From Acidimicrobiia bacterium (GTDB lineage Bacteria > Actinomycetota > Acidimicrobiia > Acidimicrobiales > Bin134), in the NCBI GenBank assembly GCA_022822905.1, contig JAJDYE010000037.1, forward strand, positions 127,248 to 191,247: a DNA stretch of 64,000 nucleotides, read 5' to 3'. The number at the start of each line of letters is the position of its first letter. Position 1 is the stretch's first letter. A program made the position numbers and the translations under genes. Under the pieces are notes generated by a model. It was given only the letters and a program-made list of their open reading frames with translations. It was not told the origin of the DNA and searched no databases. Positions 16,074-24,580 of this stretch are shown piece after piece.

Positions 16074-17095
16074 TCCGGCTTGCGGGCGAGGAAGAAGTAC
16101 GCCGGGGTGAAGATGCCGAGCTTGCCTGCTTCGGCCAGGCCCTCGGCGCCGATGTTCAGGGTTTCCGACACGCGAACTGCTCCTTGCGGCACGACGCGAA
16201 GCGCCTCGAGCACCCGTAGCGACTGGGTGGTCATCCAGCGTCCAATGGCCGAGGCGCGCAGTCCCGTCAGAGAGAACCCCGGGCTTACCAAGGGTTGATA
16301 CCAGGGAATCGACGGGCCAGTGGGTATCGCGAGGTCCCTTGTTTCCGATATCTCGAAACCCACCGACTTGAGCGCATGGTCAACGGTTGGTAGGTCGTCC
16401 AGGTCAGTCAGCCCCGTTCCCAACAGGAGGTTGTTCTTGACCTTGAGGTGGAGGGGATTCTCAGCGTCGAAGCGATCAGTGAGACACCATTCGTGAGCGG
16501 CGAAGCACTGCCCGGGCTTCAGCAAGCGGAAGGCCTCGCCGTAGATGCTCTCTTTGTCGGGGGCACAACAGGTGGCCTCAATGCCGTACACCGCGTCGAA
16601 CGACTCGTCAGGGGCATCGACGTTCAAGAAGTCGCAGTGCAGGAAATCGGCCAGATGGGTGAGCTCCGCCTCTTTCGCCAGCTTCCGGGCGCGTTCCAAT
16701 TGGTAGGCGTTGCTGTTCACACCGACGATCTTGGCCCCGGAAAAGCGGGCAATCTCCAATAGCGGGCCGCCGATGCCGCAACCGAGGTCGGCCACGACCA
16801 TCCCAGGTCGCAACTCGAGCTTGTGGGCCAAGAAGTGCTCGTGGCGTCTGATGGAAGCCTCCAAGCTCTCCCCGGCCACACGGGGGGCAAAGTGAAAAGA
16901 CCTGCCCCATCCGTACTCGTAGAAGTCCGTGGCCACGTCGTAATAGAGATTGTTGAACTCTTCGTGGTCGTCTTCCCCGTTGCCTGAATCGCTGTTCTTG
17001 AGTTGCCTGAATCGGCGCTCGTATTCGCGAATAGTCGGGTCGACGGCTTCCGTGCTTCCTGGCTTCTTCAAAATGTTGGCGAGCTTGTCAGACAT
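16070..17095 (-). CDS. sterol C-24-methyltransferase-like SAM methyltransferase (ERG6-like)
   Basis: A 341-residue methyltransferase. Residues 50-70 hold the aromatic stretch YYDVATDFYEYGWGRSFHFA, which closely resembles the region I signature of eukaryotic sterol C24-methyltransferases. ADLGCGIGGP (residues 102-111) is the SAM site, ATCCAPD is a further active-site loop, and the C-terminal 60 residues resemble the sterol-methyltransferase C-terminal domain (GKLGIFTPAYFFLARKP). Ordinary bacterial cyclopropane or tocopherol methyltransferases lack that aromatic stretch. ATG at 17095 has GAAGGGG. The substrate may be a sterol, hopanoid precursor or carotenoid; no other sterol gene is certain here. 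Confidence 0.8.
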   Translation of the reverse strand: MSDKLANILKKPGSTEAVDPTIREYERRFRQLKNSDSGNGEDDHEEFNNLYYDVATDFYEYGWGRSFHFAPRVAGESLEASIRRHEHFLAHKLELRPGMVVADLGCGIGGPLLEIARFSGAKIVGVNSNAYQLERARKLAKEAELTHLADFLHCDFLNVDAPDESFDAVYGIEATCCAPDKESIYGEAFRLLKPGQCFAAHEWCLTDRFDAENPLHLKVKNNLLLGTGLTDLDDLPTVDHALKSVGFEISETRDLAIPTGPSIPWYQPLVSPGFSLTGLRASAIGRWMTTQSLRVLEALRVVPQGAVRVSETLNIGAEGLAEAGKLGIFTPAYFFLARKPD

Positions 17096-17128
17096 TGAGC
17101 CCCTTCAAGATTGGTTGCGACACTCTTA

Positions 17129-17554
17129 CTATTGGAGACCGAAGCCCGTGAAGTCGCCGGACATGTCGGGCGGGCCGTAGTAGATGCGGTGGAGGGCTCG
17201 GCGGGCGAACTTCCATCGGCCGTCTTCTCGGCAATATTCGTCGTCGTAGAAGCCGTACATGGTCATGGGGTCTTCATCGGGACGCTTGAAGTGCTCGATC
17301 ACGTACCAGCGCCCCGTGCCGGTGCCGGCCTCCTCATCAAGATCGGCCCAGCCGTTGAGATAGGCGTGGATCACGCCGTCGAGGCGGGCCAGCATGCCTT
17401 GCCAGGACGTGGAGATCTCATCCCGACCGGTCTTGGTCATCGGGCCCATCTCCCAAACTGCATCAGTGGCCCAGGTGGCCGCCCACTGATCGGCGTCAAA
17501 ACGGCACACCGCATCGGCGTAGCGGGCCAACAAGGTTCGAATCTCGTCAGACAT
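17129..17554 (-). CDS. SnoaL-like (NTF2-fold) protein
   Basis: A 141-residue protein with the cone-shaped NTF2/SnoaL pattern: an N-terminal helix with RYADAVCRFDADQWAATWA, then beta strands including GRWYVIEHF, and a C-terminal W-K-F-A-R-R-ALHRIYYG strand. Members are ring-cleaving hydratases, ketosteroid isomerases or dioxygenase small subunits, so the reaction cannot be named. It follows the small HTH-like gene by 11 bp. A degraded copy of its last 20-odd codons lies at 18025-18097. Confidence 0.72.
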   Translation of the reverse strand: MSDEIRTLLARYADAVCRFDADQWAATWATDAVWEMGPMTKTGRDEISTSWQGMLARLDGVIHAYLNGWADLDEEAGTGTGRWYVIEHFKRPDEDPMTMYGFYDDEYCREDGRWKFARRALHRIYYGPPDMSGDFTGFGLQ

Positions 17555-17565
17555 AACGCCTTCCC

Positions 17566-17826
17566 TTAATTTCGTGTCTGATCGGATTCGACGATGGCGG
17601 TCACCGTCTTGCGGCCGAGTCCCGAAGCCTCGGCGAGTTGGCGGAGCGAGGCGCCAACGCGATGGGCCACCCGAATCATGTCGTCTCGGATTGCCATCTC
17701 CCTGTGAGCCCGGTCTGCGCTAAGGCCAACCACAGCTAGTGCGGCACCAACTTCGTCTTCAAAGCCGCCTCGGTACTTGTCCATCAAGGCATCAACTGCG
17801 GACACATCTACATCGCGATAGCTCAT
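17566..17826 (-). CDS. small hypothetical protein with C-terminal helix-turn-helix
   Basis: An 86-residue protein I do not recognise. The C-terminal part, ASLRQLAEASGLGRKTVTAI, reads as a helix-turn-helix of the AsiA/Xre or resolvase style, and the N-terminal part is acidic and helical. It starts ATG at 17826 in a 4-bp overlap with the stop of the next small gene, so the pair is translated together. Its size and pairing suggest a regulator or an antitoxin-like partner, but nothing proves this. Confidence 0.55.
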   Translation of the reverse strand: MSYRDVDVSAVDALMDKYRGGFEDEVGAALAVVGLSADRAHREMAIRDDMIRVAHRVGASLRQLAEASGLGRKTVTAIVESDQTRN

Positions 17827-18002
17827 GGCTGCTCCCGTAGTCCGTCGGCCAGCTTGTCTCGAATCGACATCAACATCGGAATACGCGGTGACAAATCACC
17901 AGCTGCCTCGGCATTGTTGAGGTGGGCGAGGACCATCCCCATCAGCTCCAAGGCTTCGATTCGCTCAAGCTCAAGGTGAACCACTGGTCCAATCCTAGCC
18001 AT
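17823..18002 (-). CDS. small hypothetical protein, 59 residues
   Basis: A 59-residue protein of unknown function, predicted mainly helical (LERIEALELMGMVLAHLNNA, then MLMSIRDKLADGLREQ). ATG at 18002 follows AGGAC; a TTG at 18023 would extend it by seven residues into the inverted repeat at 18006-18022. It overlaps the next small gene by 4 bp. The compact pair under a palindromic promoter is the layout of many small regulatory modules. Confidence 0.5.
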   Translation of the reverse strand: MARIGPVVHLELERIEALELMGMVLAHLNNAEAAGDLSPRIPMLMSIRDKLADGLREQP

Positions 18003-18005
18003 TGG

Positions 18006-18022
18006 TGGTCCTATTCGGACCA
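18006..18022. promoter_or_regulatory. inverted repeat in front of the small-gene pair
   Basis: TGGTCC-TATTC-GGACCA lies 3 bp upstream of the ATG at 18002. The arms are perfect 6-mers, and TGGTCC recurs inside the gene at about 17985. This is the position of an autoregulatory operator for the pair. The alternative is a translation-controlling hairpin. Confidence 0.4.
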
Positions 18023-18024
18023 AA

Positions 18025-18097
18025 TTCGAAGCCGGAGAAGTCTCCAGTCATGTCCGAAGGGTCGTAGTAGTTGAGGCTGAGGGGTCGGCGTCCGGGG
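18025..18097 (-). pseudogene. relic of a second SnoaL-like gene (C terminus only)
   Basis: The minus strand reads RRPLSLNYYDPSDMTGDFSG and then FEFG. This matches the C terminus of the intact protein at 17129 (RRALHRIYYGPPDMSGDFTG) at most positions. No start or upstream part is left: the preceding sequence is the end of the dimeric-barrel gene. It indicates an old duplication of the SnoaL-like gene with loss of one copy. Confidence 0.6.
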
Positions 18098-18847
18098 TCA
18101 CTCGGCTCGGTCGCCGAATGGGGTGTAGCGCCAGGCGATGATCTCGTTGTAGTCCATGGCGCCGTCGGGGAACACGGTGAAGTTCTTCCGCTGCTCCTCT
18201 AGGGCTGGTTTGGCTTCGGCGTACGGTGTGCCCACTTCGTACACAACGAGGTGCTGAAACGGCATCCCGTTGGTCCCGACCTCACCGTGGTCGATGGCCC
18301 ATTGGGGGGTGAGGGTGTTGGCGGCGGCCCAGTAGCGCCGCCCGGTGAGGAAGCCAGGGGTCGCCATTACTTCCCGGTAGTGGATGGTGTACCAGTGCTC
18401 GAACCACTCGAGGTTGCCCTCGGTGGGATTGGCCAGCGAGAACCCCAGATGGTCAACCTCACCGGGGCTGGCCGAGCCGATCTGGGCACCGGTCTGGGTG
18501 AAGGCCCAGCTGGCCACGGTGTCGTGGTCGAGGCTGTCGCCGGGGCGAATGGAGTAGTCGTCCTTGGTCGAAATTGCCTCGATGGCCGCGGCCAGATCGC
18601 CTTCGATCTCATACACGGCCAAGAACTCGAACGGCATCGGCAGATCGGCGCGGTCGGCGTGGGTGCGCATCCACTCGGGGGTCAGTACGTCGGCGTCGGG
18701 GCTCATGCGGTAGCGCTGCCCGCTGGCCACCCCATCGCATGACACCACCTCGTGGAGATGGACTTCGTGCCATTGGTGATACCGGGCCTCCTGACCGATC
18801 ACCGGGTTGGTGAAGGTCAGCAACACGTGACGGTCGGTGGAGTCCAC
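18098..18847 (-). CDS. dimeric alpha-beta-barrel protein, two tandem domains
   Basis: About 249 residues containing two similar ferredoxin-like halves. Each has a strand ending in a hydrophobic run, then a Y-H-x-W-H or F-E-H-W-Y-T-I-H-Y segment and a conserved PFEFLAVYEIE or PFQHLVVYEVG strand. This is the pattern of EthD/DUF1330-type barrels, which are small oxygenases or structural partners. GTG at 18847 is chosen since the upstream codons would run into the divergent gene. No catalytic residues can be assigned. Confidence 0.55.
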   Translation of the reverse strand: MDSTDRHVLLTFTNPVIGQEARYHQWHEVHLHEVVSCDGVASGQRYRMSPDADVLTPEWMRTHADRADLPMPFEFLAVYEIEGDLAAAIEAISTKDDYSIRPGDSLDHDTVASWAFTQTGAQIGSASPGEVDHLGFSLANPTEGNLEWFEHWYTIHYREVMATPGFLTGRRYWAAANTLTPQWAIDHGEVGTNGMPFQHLVVYEVGTPYAEAKPALEEQRKNFTVFPDGAMDYNEIIAWRYTPFGDRAE

Positions 18848-18873
18848 AACCCACAACGGTACGCTGATCGCAG

Positions 18874-19644
18874 ATGGTCTTATGGGTGGTAGCGGCGGTG
18901 ATCGCCGGAATGATGCTGACGGTGTGGGCAATCAGCGTGGCGATTCGAGACGCCGGCATCGTCGACATCTTGTGGGGCTTCGGCTTTGTGGTGGTGGCCT
19001 GGGTGAGCCTGCTGGTCACCGACGGACACGGCGTGCGGGCTGCCCTGTTGGTGGCCATGGCCACCACGTGGGGGCTTCGCCTGGCCATCCATCTGGCGTT
19101 TCGCAACATCGGCGCAGAAGAGGACTTCCGCTACCAGTCCATGCGCCGCCGAGCCGGCGACCGCTTCTGGCTCACCAGCCTGCTGCGGGTGTTCGGGTTG
19201 CAAGCCGCCGCCATGTGGGTGATGTCGCTCCCCCTCATGATCGGCATCAGCCGCGCTGACCAGGGATGGAGTGCACTGTGGGTGATCGGCGCCGTGGTAT
19301 TCCTGATCGGCTTCGGCTTCGAGGCCATCGGCGATTGGCAGCTCGCCCGGTTCAAGGCCGATCCGTCCAACGCGGGGAAGCTGATGGATCGAGGCCTGTG
19401 GCACTACAGCCGCCATCCCAACTACTTCGGCGATGCCACTGCCTGGTGGGGTATCGGTTTGGTGGCCGCCTCCACGCCAATCGGGATCGTGGGCCTGATC
19501 GCGCCGGCGATGATCACCTGGATCCTGGTCAAAGTGTCCGGCGTGCCCATGGTGGAGCACCGTATGAAGAGGAAGCGCCCCGGCTACGACGAGTACATCC
19601 AGCGAACCAGCACCTTCCTACCCCGCCGCCCCCGGCCCCAATAG
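18874..19644 (+). CDS. DUF1295 membrane protein (steroid 5-alpha-reductase-like)
   Basis: A 256-residue integral membrane protein with six or seven hydrophobic helices. The family motifs are DILWG near the N terminus, RFKADPSNAGK, YSRHPNYFGD and SGVPMVE, which match DUF1295, a relative of steroid 5-alpha-reductases and isoprenylcysteine methyltransferases. These bind NADPH or SAM at the membrane. A TACGCT box ends seven bases upstream of the ATG, so the message may be leaderless. The sterol-methyltransferase-like gene nearby makes a lipid or steroid role worth considering, but that is inference. Confidence 0.8.
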   Translation: MVLWVVAAVIAGMMLTVWAISVAIRDAGIVDILWGFGFVVVAWVSLLVTDGHGVRAALLVAMATTWGLRLAIHLAFRNIGAEEDFRYQSMRRRAGDRFWLTSLLRVFGLQAAAMWVMSLPLMIGISRADQGWSALWVIGAVVFLIGFGFEAIGDWQLARFKADPSNAGKLMDRGLWHYSRHPNYFGDATAWWGIGLVAASTPIGIVGLIAPAMITWILVKVSGVPMVEHRMKRKRPGYDEYIQRTSTFLPRRPRPQ

Positions 19645-19743
19645 GCCGGGAACCTGAGCAGGCGGTTGCGTCGTCTTATCTAAAGAGGTCGAGCCAAGCG
19701 GCGTCGGCCCAGCCGTAGACTTACCCAAGAGCGAGGTTCGCCG

Positions 19744-20661
19744 ATGAAGGCCAAGCGCACGACTCAACTGATCGCCACCATCGGTCTGGCACTTGCGCTT
19801 CTGATTTCCGCCGGCTGCGGTGACGGTGCCGATGAGGAGCCAGTCGCCGTGGTGGGTGCTACACCGGGTGCCACTGCTACTAGCACCACGCCGCAGCCTT
19901 CTGTGACAACAACGGCGACCGCAACAGCAACTCCAACCGCAGCCCCCGATGCCAACGCCTCGGTAGTTGGGACAGTTACCTACCGCGAGCGGATCGCGCT
20001 GAGTCCTGGTGCCGTTGTCACCGTGCAGCTTCGGGACACGTCTCTCATGGATGTGGCCTCTGAGCTGATCGCCGAGCAGGTCATAACCAATCCGGGGCAG
20101 GTGCCCATCTCGTTTGAGGTGTACTACAACAAAGATGACATCAACCCCCGAAATACCTATTCCATCCAAGCCCGGATCACCGAGTCCGACGGCCGCCTGG
20201 CCTTCATCAACGACACCGCCTACGACGTGATCACCCGGGGCAACCCCACTCGAGTTGACATGGTTCTGGTGATCGTTCAACCACCACCCGACCCCACCGG
20301 GGAGTGGAGCGAGGAGAACTCCCGCCAATATGTGGAAGAAGAGGTCGAAGTGATCGGGGCCGAAGTAGTGGAGTATCACCCCGAGGTCATAATTCTGGTG
20401 GCTCACTTCCAGTCCACCGTTGAGAACTGCGTCCGCCGGGGCAGCCAGTCGTTCGAGATCAGCGGCTCGGACATCTACGCCACCATTACCCTCACCGTCC
20501 CGCCGCCCACCCCATGGGCCATCGACTGCGACGCAGAAAGGGTCGTGGTTGAAGAGGTGATCCGCTTCGGCGATGCCCTCACCCCCGGCCAGACCTACCG
20601 GGTGTTCGTCAACGGCACCGAGACCACCACCTTCACCGTCCCTCTGGCCGATACCCAGTAG
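19744..20661 (+). CDS. lipoprotein with YbaY-type domain
   Basis: A 305-residue lipoprotein. A signal peptide ends in the lipobox LLISAGCG, followed by a Thr/Ala/Pro-rich linker (about residues 35-75). Residues 76-185 match the YbaY/YscW domain: GTVTYRERIALSPGAVVTVQ, then PISFEVYY and the YSIQARI and FINDTAYDVIT strands. A second beta-rich domain follows (about 190-300) that I do not recognise. GCGAGG lies upstream of the ATG. YbaY proteins are poorly understood periplasmic or cell-surface lipoproteins. Confidence 0.75.
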   Translation: MKAKRTTQLIATIGLALALLISAGCGDGADEEPVAVVGATPGATATSTTPQPSVTTTATATATPTAAPDANASVVGTVTYRERIALSPGAVVTVQLRDTSLMDVASELIAEQVITNPGQVPISFEVYYNKDDINPRNTYSIQARITESDGRLAFINDTAYDVITRGNPTRVDMVLVIVQPPPDPTGEWSEENSRQYVEEEVEVIGAEVVEYHPEVIILVAHFQSTVENCVRRGSQSFEISGSDIYATITLTVPPPTPWAIDCDAERVVVEEVIRFGDALTPGQTYRVFVNGTETTTFTVPLADTQ

Positions 20662-20671
20662 AAGAGCTCGC

Positions 20672-21613
20672 TCAGTCCGAGTACTGCACCCCCGGCAACA
20701 CGCACAGCATCTCGAACAGGAGGTTGGCGGCGGTTAAGGCGGTGGCGCCGGTGGGATCGTAGATGGGGGCCACTTCCACCAATTCACATCCGACCAGGTT
20801 GAGGCCCCGGCAGCCTCTGATGATTTCCAACGCTTGGGGTGCGGTGAGCCCGCCGATCTCGGGGGTGCCGGTGCCGGGGGCGAAGGCGGGGTCGAGGGCG
20901 TCGATGTCGAAGCTCACATACACCGGGCCGCCGCCCACCTTGTCTCGCACTTCGGCCATGAGCGGGTCCAGCGATCGGTTCCAGCACTCCTCCACCTGCA
21001 CCACTCGGAAGCCCTGCTCGCGGGACCAGTCGAAGTCGTCGGCGGCATAGCCGGTGCCCCGCACCCCGATCTGAGCCACCCGGTGGGTGTCGAGCAGCCC
21101 TTCCTCCACTGCCCGGCGAAACGGTGTGCCGTGGGCGATGGCCTCGCCGAACATGTGGTCGTTGATGTCGGTGTGGGCGTCCACGTGGATCAGCCCCAGC
21201 GGGCCGTGCTTTTTCCGCATGGCCCGCATAATGGGCAGGGCCATGGTGTGGTCGCCCCCCATCGACACGGTGATCACATCGTGCTGGAGCAGATCGTCGT
21301 AGAAGGCCTCTATGCGGTTCACCGCGTCGGCCAGGTTGTAGGGGTTGGTGGCCACGTCGCCGATGTCGTCGATGCGCAGGCTGTCGAACGGCGCCGCCCT
21401 CGTGGCCATGTTGTAGGGCCGGACCAGCACCGACTCGTCTCGGATTCCCCTCGGACCGAAGCGAGCCCCCGGCCGGTTGGACGTGCCGATGTCGATCGGC
21501 ACGCCCACGACGGCGACGTCAAGATCGGCCGCCACCGACCGGCCGGGAAGCCGCATGAAGGTGGCGATGCCCGCGAAACGGGGCATCTGATTGCCCCCGA
21601 GGGGTTGAGGCAT
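20672..21613 (-). CDS. speB: agmatinase (ureohydrolase family)
   Basis: A 313-residue ureohydrolase with the binuclear manganese motifs in order: SMGGDHT, HVDAHTD and SFDIDALDPAFAPGTGTPE. The wording fits agmatinase, which splits agmatine into putrescine and urea; guanidinobutyrase or proclavaminate amidinohydrolase are the alternatives. ATG at 21613 has AAGGTGG at a good distance and is preferred to GTG at 21622. It is the last gene of a polyamine operon, 44 bp after the PotD-like gene, which supports the agmatine role. Confidence 0.85.
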   Translation of the reverse strand: MPQPLGGNQMPRFAGIATFMRLPGRSVAADLDVAVVGVPIDIGTSNRPGARFGPRGIRDESVLVRPYNMATRAAPFDSLRIDDIGDVATNPYNLADAVNRIEAFYDDLLQHDVITVSMGGDHTMALPIMRAMRKKHGPLGLIHVDAHTDINDHMFGEAIAHGTPFRRAVEEGLLDTHRVAQIGVRGTGYAADDFDWSREQGFRVVQVEECWNRSLDPLMAEVRDKVGGGPVYVSFDIDALDPAFAPGTGTPEIGGLTAPQALEIIRGCRGLNLVGCELVEVAPIYDPTGATALTAANLLFEMLCVLPGVQYSD

Positions 21614-21657
21614 GTCTGCCACCTTAGGACTCCAGTACGCCTACTGGCCCGAGGCGG

Positions 21658-22761
21658 TTAGCCCTTGGCCTCGATGAAGGCGTCGGAGAACTTCACCTCG
21701 AAGTCGCCGGTGTCCTGGATCTCCTCCAAGATCTCCACCGGGGCCACCCCAGGTGTGCTGAGGAAGTCTTGGAGGTCTTCGTCGAGCCCTCCAAACGCGG
21801 CTGCATTGGGAGTGGAGTAGTAGTTCCAGTTCGACAGAGCAGCGCCCTGTTCGGCGGTGAGCAGCCAATTGATGAACGTGTGGGCGGTACACGGGCTGCC
21901 GGCGTCGAACGGAATCGCCATGTTGTCAATCCAGCGAGTGCCGCCCTCGTCGGGCACGAAGTACACGTAGCGCGACGGGTCGTCGGTCTCCAGGAACTGG
22001 GTGAACATGTCGCCCGAGTAGCCGTGGGCGATCACCGTCTCACCGGTGGTGAGGAACTCGTCGGCGGAGTCGGTGTTGAACGCCGCCAGGCGGCCGCGGG
22101 CGCTGGCCACCAGGTCGGTGGCCTCCTCCAGCTGGCCCTCGTCGGTGGAGTTCAGCGAGTAGCCCAGATACTTGAGGGCGGCGCCGATCGTCTCCCGGGG
22201 ATCGTTGAGCAGCGAGATCGAGCCGCTGTGCTCATCGGCGATGGCCGGATCGAAGATCAGACCCCAGGTGCGGGGGAAGTCGGTGCCCACCGCCTCGGTG
22301 TCCACCGCGATGCCGGTGGTGCCCCACTGATAGGGAACCGAGTAGTCGCCCGCCGGGTCGTAGATCAGGTTCCGGAAATCGGTCGAGATGTTTGCGATGT
22401 TGGGGATGGCGTCCTTGTTCAACGGCTGGACGGTCCCGCCGGCGATGAGGATGGCCACCATGTAGTCCGACGGCACGATCAGGTCGTAACCCGAGTTGCC
22501 CGCAGCCACGATGGGCTGCATGGCCTCGTTGGAGTCGTAGACGTCCATGGTCACGCTCACATCGAACTCGTCTGAGAACGCGGCGAGCTGCTCCTCGTCG
22601 ATGTACTCGGCCCAGTTGAAGATGTTGAGGTTGCCGTCGGTCTCGTTGACCTCGCAGTCGGCGATCCCACCTCCGTCATCGTCATCATTGCCGCACGCTG
22701 CGGCTGCCAGCGCGAAGGCCAGCAGCACAGAGAGCAGCCAAAACAGTTTTCTATTTTTCAT
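21658..22761 (-). CDS. spermidine/putrescine-binding lipoprotein (PotD-like)
   Basis: A 367-residue extracytoplasmic binding protein with a signal peptide and lipobox ending LAAAACG, then an acidic DDDDGGG linker. NIFNWAEYIDEEQLAAFSDE is the typical start of PotD/PotF mature chains, and IAVDTEAVG with TWGLIFDP follows. It should bind putrescine or spermidine and deliver it to the PotB-PotC channel. ATG at 22761 overlaps the potC stop (ATGA), so translation is coupled. Confidence 0.88.
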   Translation of the reverse strand: MKNRKLFWLLSVLLAFALAAAACGNDDDDGGGIADCEVNETDGNLNIFNWAEYIDEEQLAAFSDEFDVSVTMDVYDSNEAMQPIVAAGNSGYDLIVPSDYMVAILIAGGTVQPLNKDAIPNIANISTDFRNLIYDPAGDYSVPYQWGTTGIAVDTEAVGTDFPRTWGLIFDPAIADEHSGSISLLNDPRETIGAALKYLGYSLNSTDEGQLEEATDLVASARGRLAAFNTDSADEFLTTGETVIAHGYSGDMFTQFLETDDPSRYVYFVPDEGGTRWIDNMAIPFDAGSPCTAHTFINWLLTAEQGAALSNWNYYSTPNAAAFGGLDEDLQDFLSTPGVAPVEILEEIQDTGDFEVKFSDAFIEAKG

Positions 22762-23672
22762 TGGTTTATCCCCTCTTTGATTTGGGTGTTGGTTTTGGGT
22801 GGAGCGGACACGGCTTCGCGGGCGGCGCGCAGCGACGGGCGCCCACCGCGCCCGCTGAACTGCTGGAAGGCCAGCGACAGGGCCACGAGGATGACCGATG
22901 CGGCCAACATGAGCACCGAGGTGGCGTTGATCAGCGGGGTGACCCCCCGGCGGATGAGGCCGAACACGAACACCGGGAGGGTGGTGGCGCCGGGGCCGGC
23001 GGCGAACTGGGTGATGACCACGTCGTCAAGCGAAAGGGTGAGGGCCAACAGGGCCCCGCCCGCCACTCCGGGCACGATCTGGGGGAAGGTCACATAGCGG
23101 AACGTCTTCCACCGGGTGGCGTAGAGGTCGAGGGCGGCCTCCTCCAATACCTCGCTCATGCCCGCCAGTCGAGCCCGCACCACCACCGACACGAAGCTGA
23201 TGTTGAAGGCGATGTGGCTGATGGTGATGGAGCCGAGGCCCTTCTGGAGGTCCAAGCCGAACCAGGCGTCGAGCAAGTCGAAGAACTCGGAGAAGAACAG
23301 CAGCATCATCACCGCCATGGTCACGTCGGGGATGATGATGGGGAGATACAGCAGGGCGTCGAACACCTTGCGGCCCCGGAACTTGAAGCGCTCCAGGGCC
23401 AAAGCGGCCAGCGTGCCCAGCACTACCGAGATGACCGTGGAGAGCAGGGCCACCCGGACCGACACCCACACCGCGTTCTGGAGTTGGTTGTGCTCGACGA
23501 AATCCTGGTACCACTCCAGCGTGAAGCCGCCCCACCGGCCCACGTTGTTGTCGTCGCTGAACGAGAACACGATCAGCACGAAGATGGGGGCGAAGAAGAA
23601 CAGGTATACAAGCCAGGAGTGGGCGGTAAGCGCGATCTTGGTGGTGCCCCGGGGCTGGACCGTGCTGCTCAT
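22758..23672 (-). CDS. potC: polyamine ABC transporter permease PotC
   Basis: A 304-residue permease with six predicted helices and the EAA-type cytoplasmic loop EEAALDLYATRWKTFRYVTF, which contacts the ATPase. The IVFSFSDDNNVGRWGGFTLEWY periplasmic segment is typical of PotC. ATG at 23672 overlaps the potB stop as ATGA. The upstream open frame is antisense or out-of-frame with potB. Confidence 0.88.
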   Translation of the reverse strand: MSSTVQPRGTTKIALTAHSWLVYLFFFAPIFVLIVFSFSDDNNVGRWGGFTLEWYQDFVEHNQLQNAVWVSVRVALLSTVISVVLGTLAALALERFKFRGRKVFDALLYLPIIIPDVTMAVMMLLFFSEFFDLLDAWFGLDLQKGLGSITISHIAFNISFVSVVVRARLAGMSEVLEEAALDLYATRWKTFRYVTFPQIVPGVAGGALLALTLSLDDVVITQFAAGPGATTLPVFVFGLIRRGVTPLINATSVLMLAASVILVALSLAFQQFSGRGGRPSLRAAREAVSAPPKTNTQIKEGINQ

Positions 23673-24580
23673 AGGTTCCTGCCCCCGGTTCGGAAGTACA
23701 CCAGGGTGGCCACCAGCATCACCGCCATCAGCACGAACGACAGCGACGCCCCCACCGGCCAATTCCTCGCCGTCAGGAATTGGGTGACGATGTAGGAGCC
23801 GAGCAGGGTGGTTTTGGCCCCTCCCAGTATCTCGGGAGTCACATAGGCGCCCAGGCTGGGAACGAACACCAAGATCGACCCGGCGATCACCCCCGGCATC
23901 GACAGCGGGAGCAGAACCCGCCGGAAGGTCTGGAAGCCTGAGGCGTAGAGATCGCGGCTGGCCTCGACCAGGCTGAGGTCGATCCGCTCAATCGACGCGT
24001 ACAGGGGCAGCACCATGAACGGCAAGAAGCCGTAGACCAGGCCGATCACCACCGCAGAAGTTGTGAACAGCAGCTCCCGCTCTCCCAGGCCGAGGGCCTC
24101 GGAGATGTTGGTGAACAGCCCGTCGTTGCCCAACAGCACCCGCCACGCGTAGTTGCGCACCAAGAAGTTGGTCCAGAACGGGATCATCACGAACACCAGC
24201 ATCAGGTTGCGGATCAGGGGGGTGCGGGTGGCGATGAAGTAGGCGAACGGGTAGGCCACCACCAGGCAGATCAAGGTGGTGAGGATGGCCAGCCACAGCG
24301 ATCGGAAGAGGATGTCCCGGACGATGGGCTCGCCCAGCTTGCGGTAGGCGTTGAGGTTCCAACCCGAGAGGTCGGTCCCGCCGAACCGGTTCCGGGTGGC
24401 GAACGAGTACATCATCACGATGCCCAGCGGGACGGCGAAGAACAGCACCAGATAGGCGTAGGCCGGGAGCGAAAGCAGGAAGCCCCGCCGAGACGCGGCC
24501 CGCTCGGCGGCCTTCTCGAACTCGGGAGTGGCGACGGACGCTTCCTCGAGCCCCTCGGGCCGGTCTGCGACCATGGTCAT
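23669..24580 (-). CDS. potB: polyamine ABC transporter permease PotB
   Basis: A 303-residue permease with an N-terminal helix RRGFLLSLPAYAYLVLFFAV, the PotB-like MIPFWTNFLVRNYAW segment, and the EAA loop ASRDLYASGFQTFRRVLLPL. ATG at 24580 overlaps the potA stop (ATGA). A long open frame continues upstream but is antisense to nothing useful and lies within potA. With PotC it forms the membrane channel. Confidence 0.88.
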   Translation of the reverse strand: MTMVADRPEGLEEASVATPEFEKAAERAASRRGFLLSLPAYAYLVLFFAVPLGIVMMYSFATRNRFGGTDLSGWNLNAYRKLGEPIVRDILFRSLWLAILTTLICLVVAYPFAYFIATRTPLIRNLMLVFVMIPFWTNFLVRNYAWRVLLGNDGLFTNISEALGLGERELLFTTSAVVIGLVYGFLPFMVLPLYASIERIDLSLVEASRDLYASGFQTFRRVLLPLSMPGVIAGSILVFVPSLGAYVTPEILGGAKTTLLGSYIVTQFLTARNWPVGASLSFVLMAVMLVATLVYFRTGGRNL

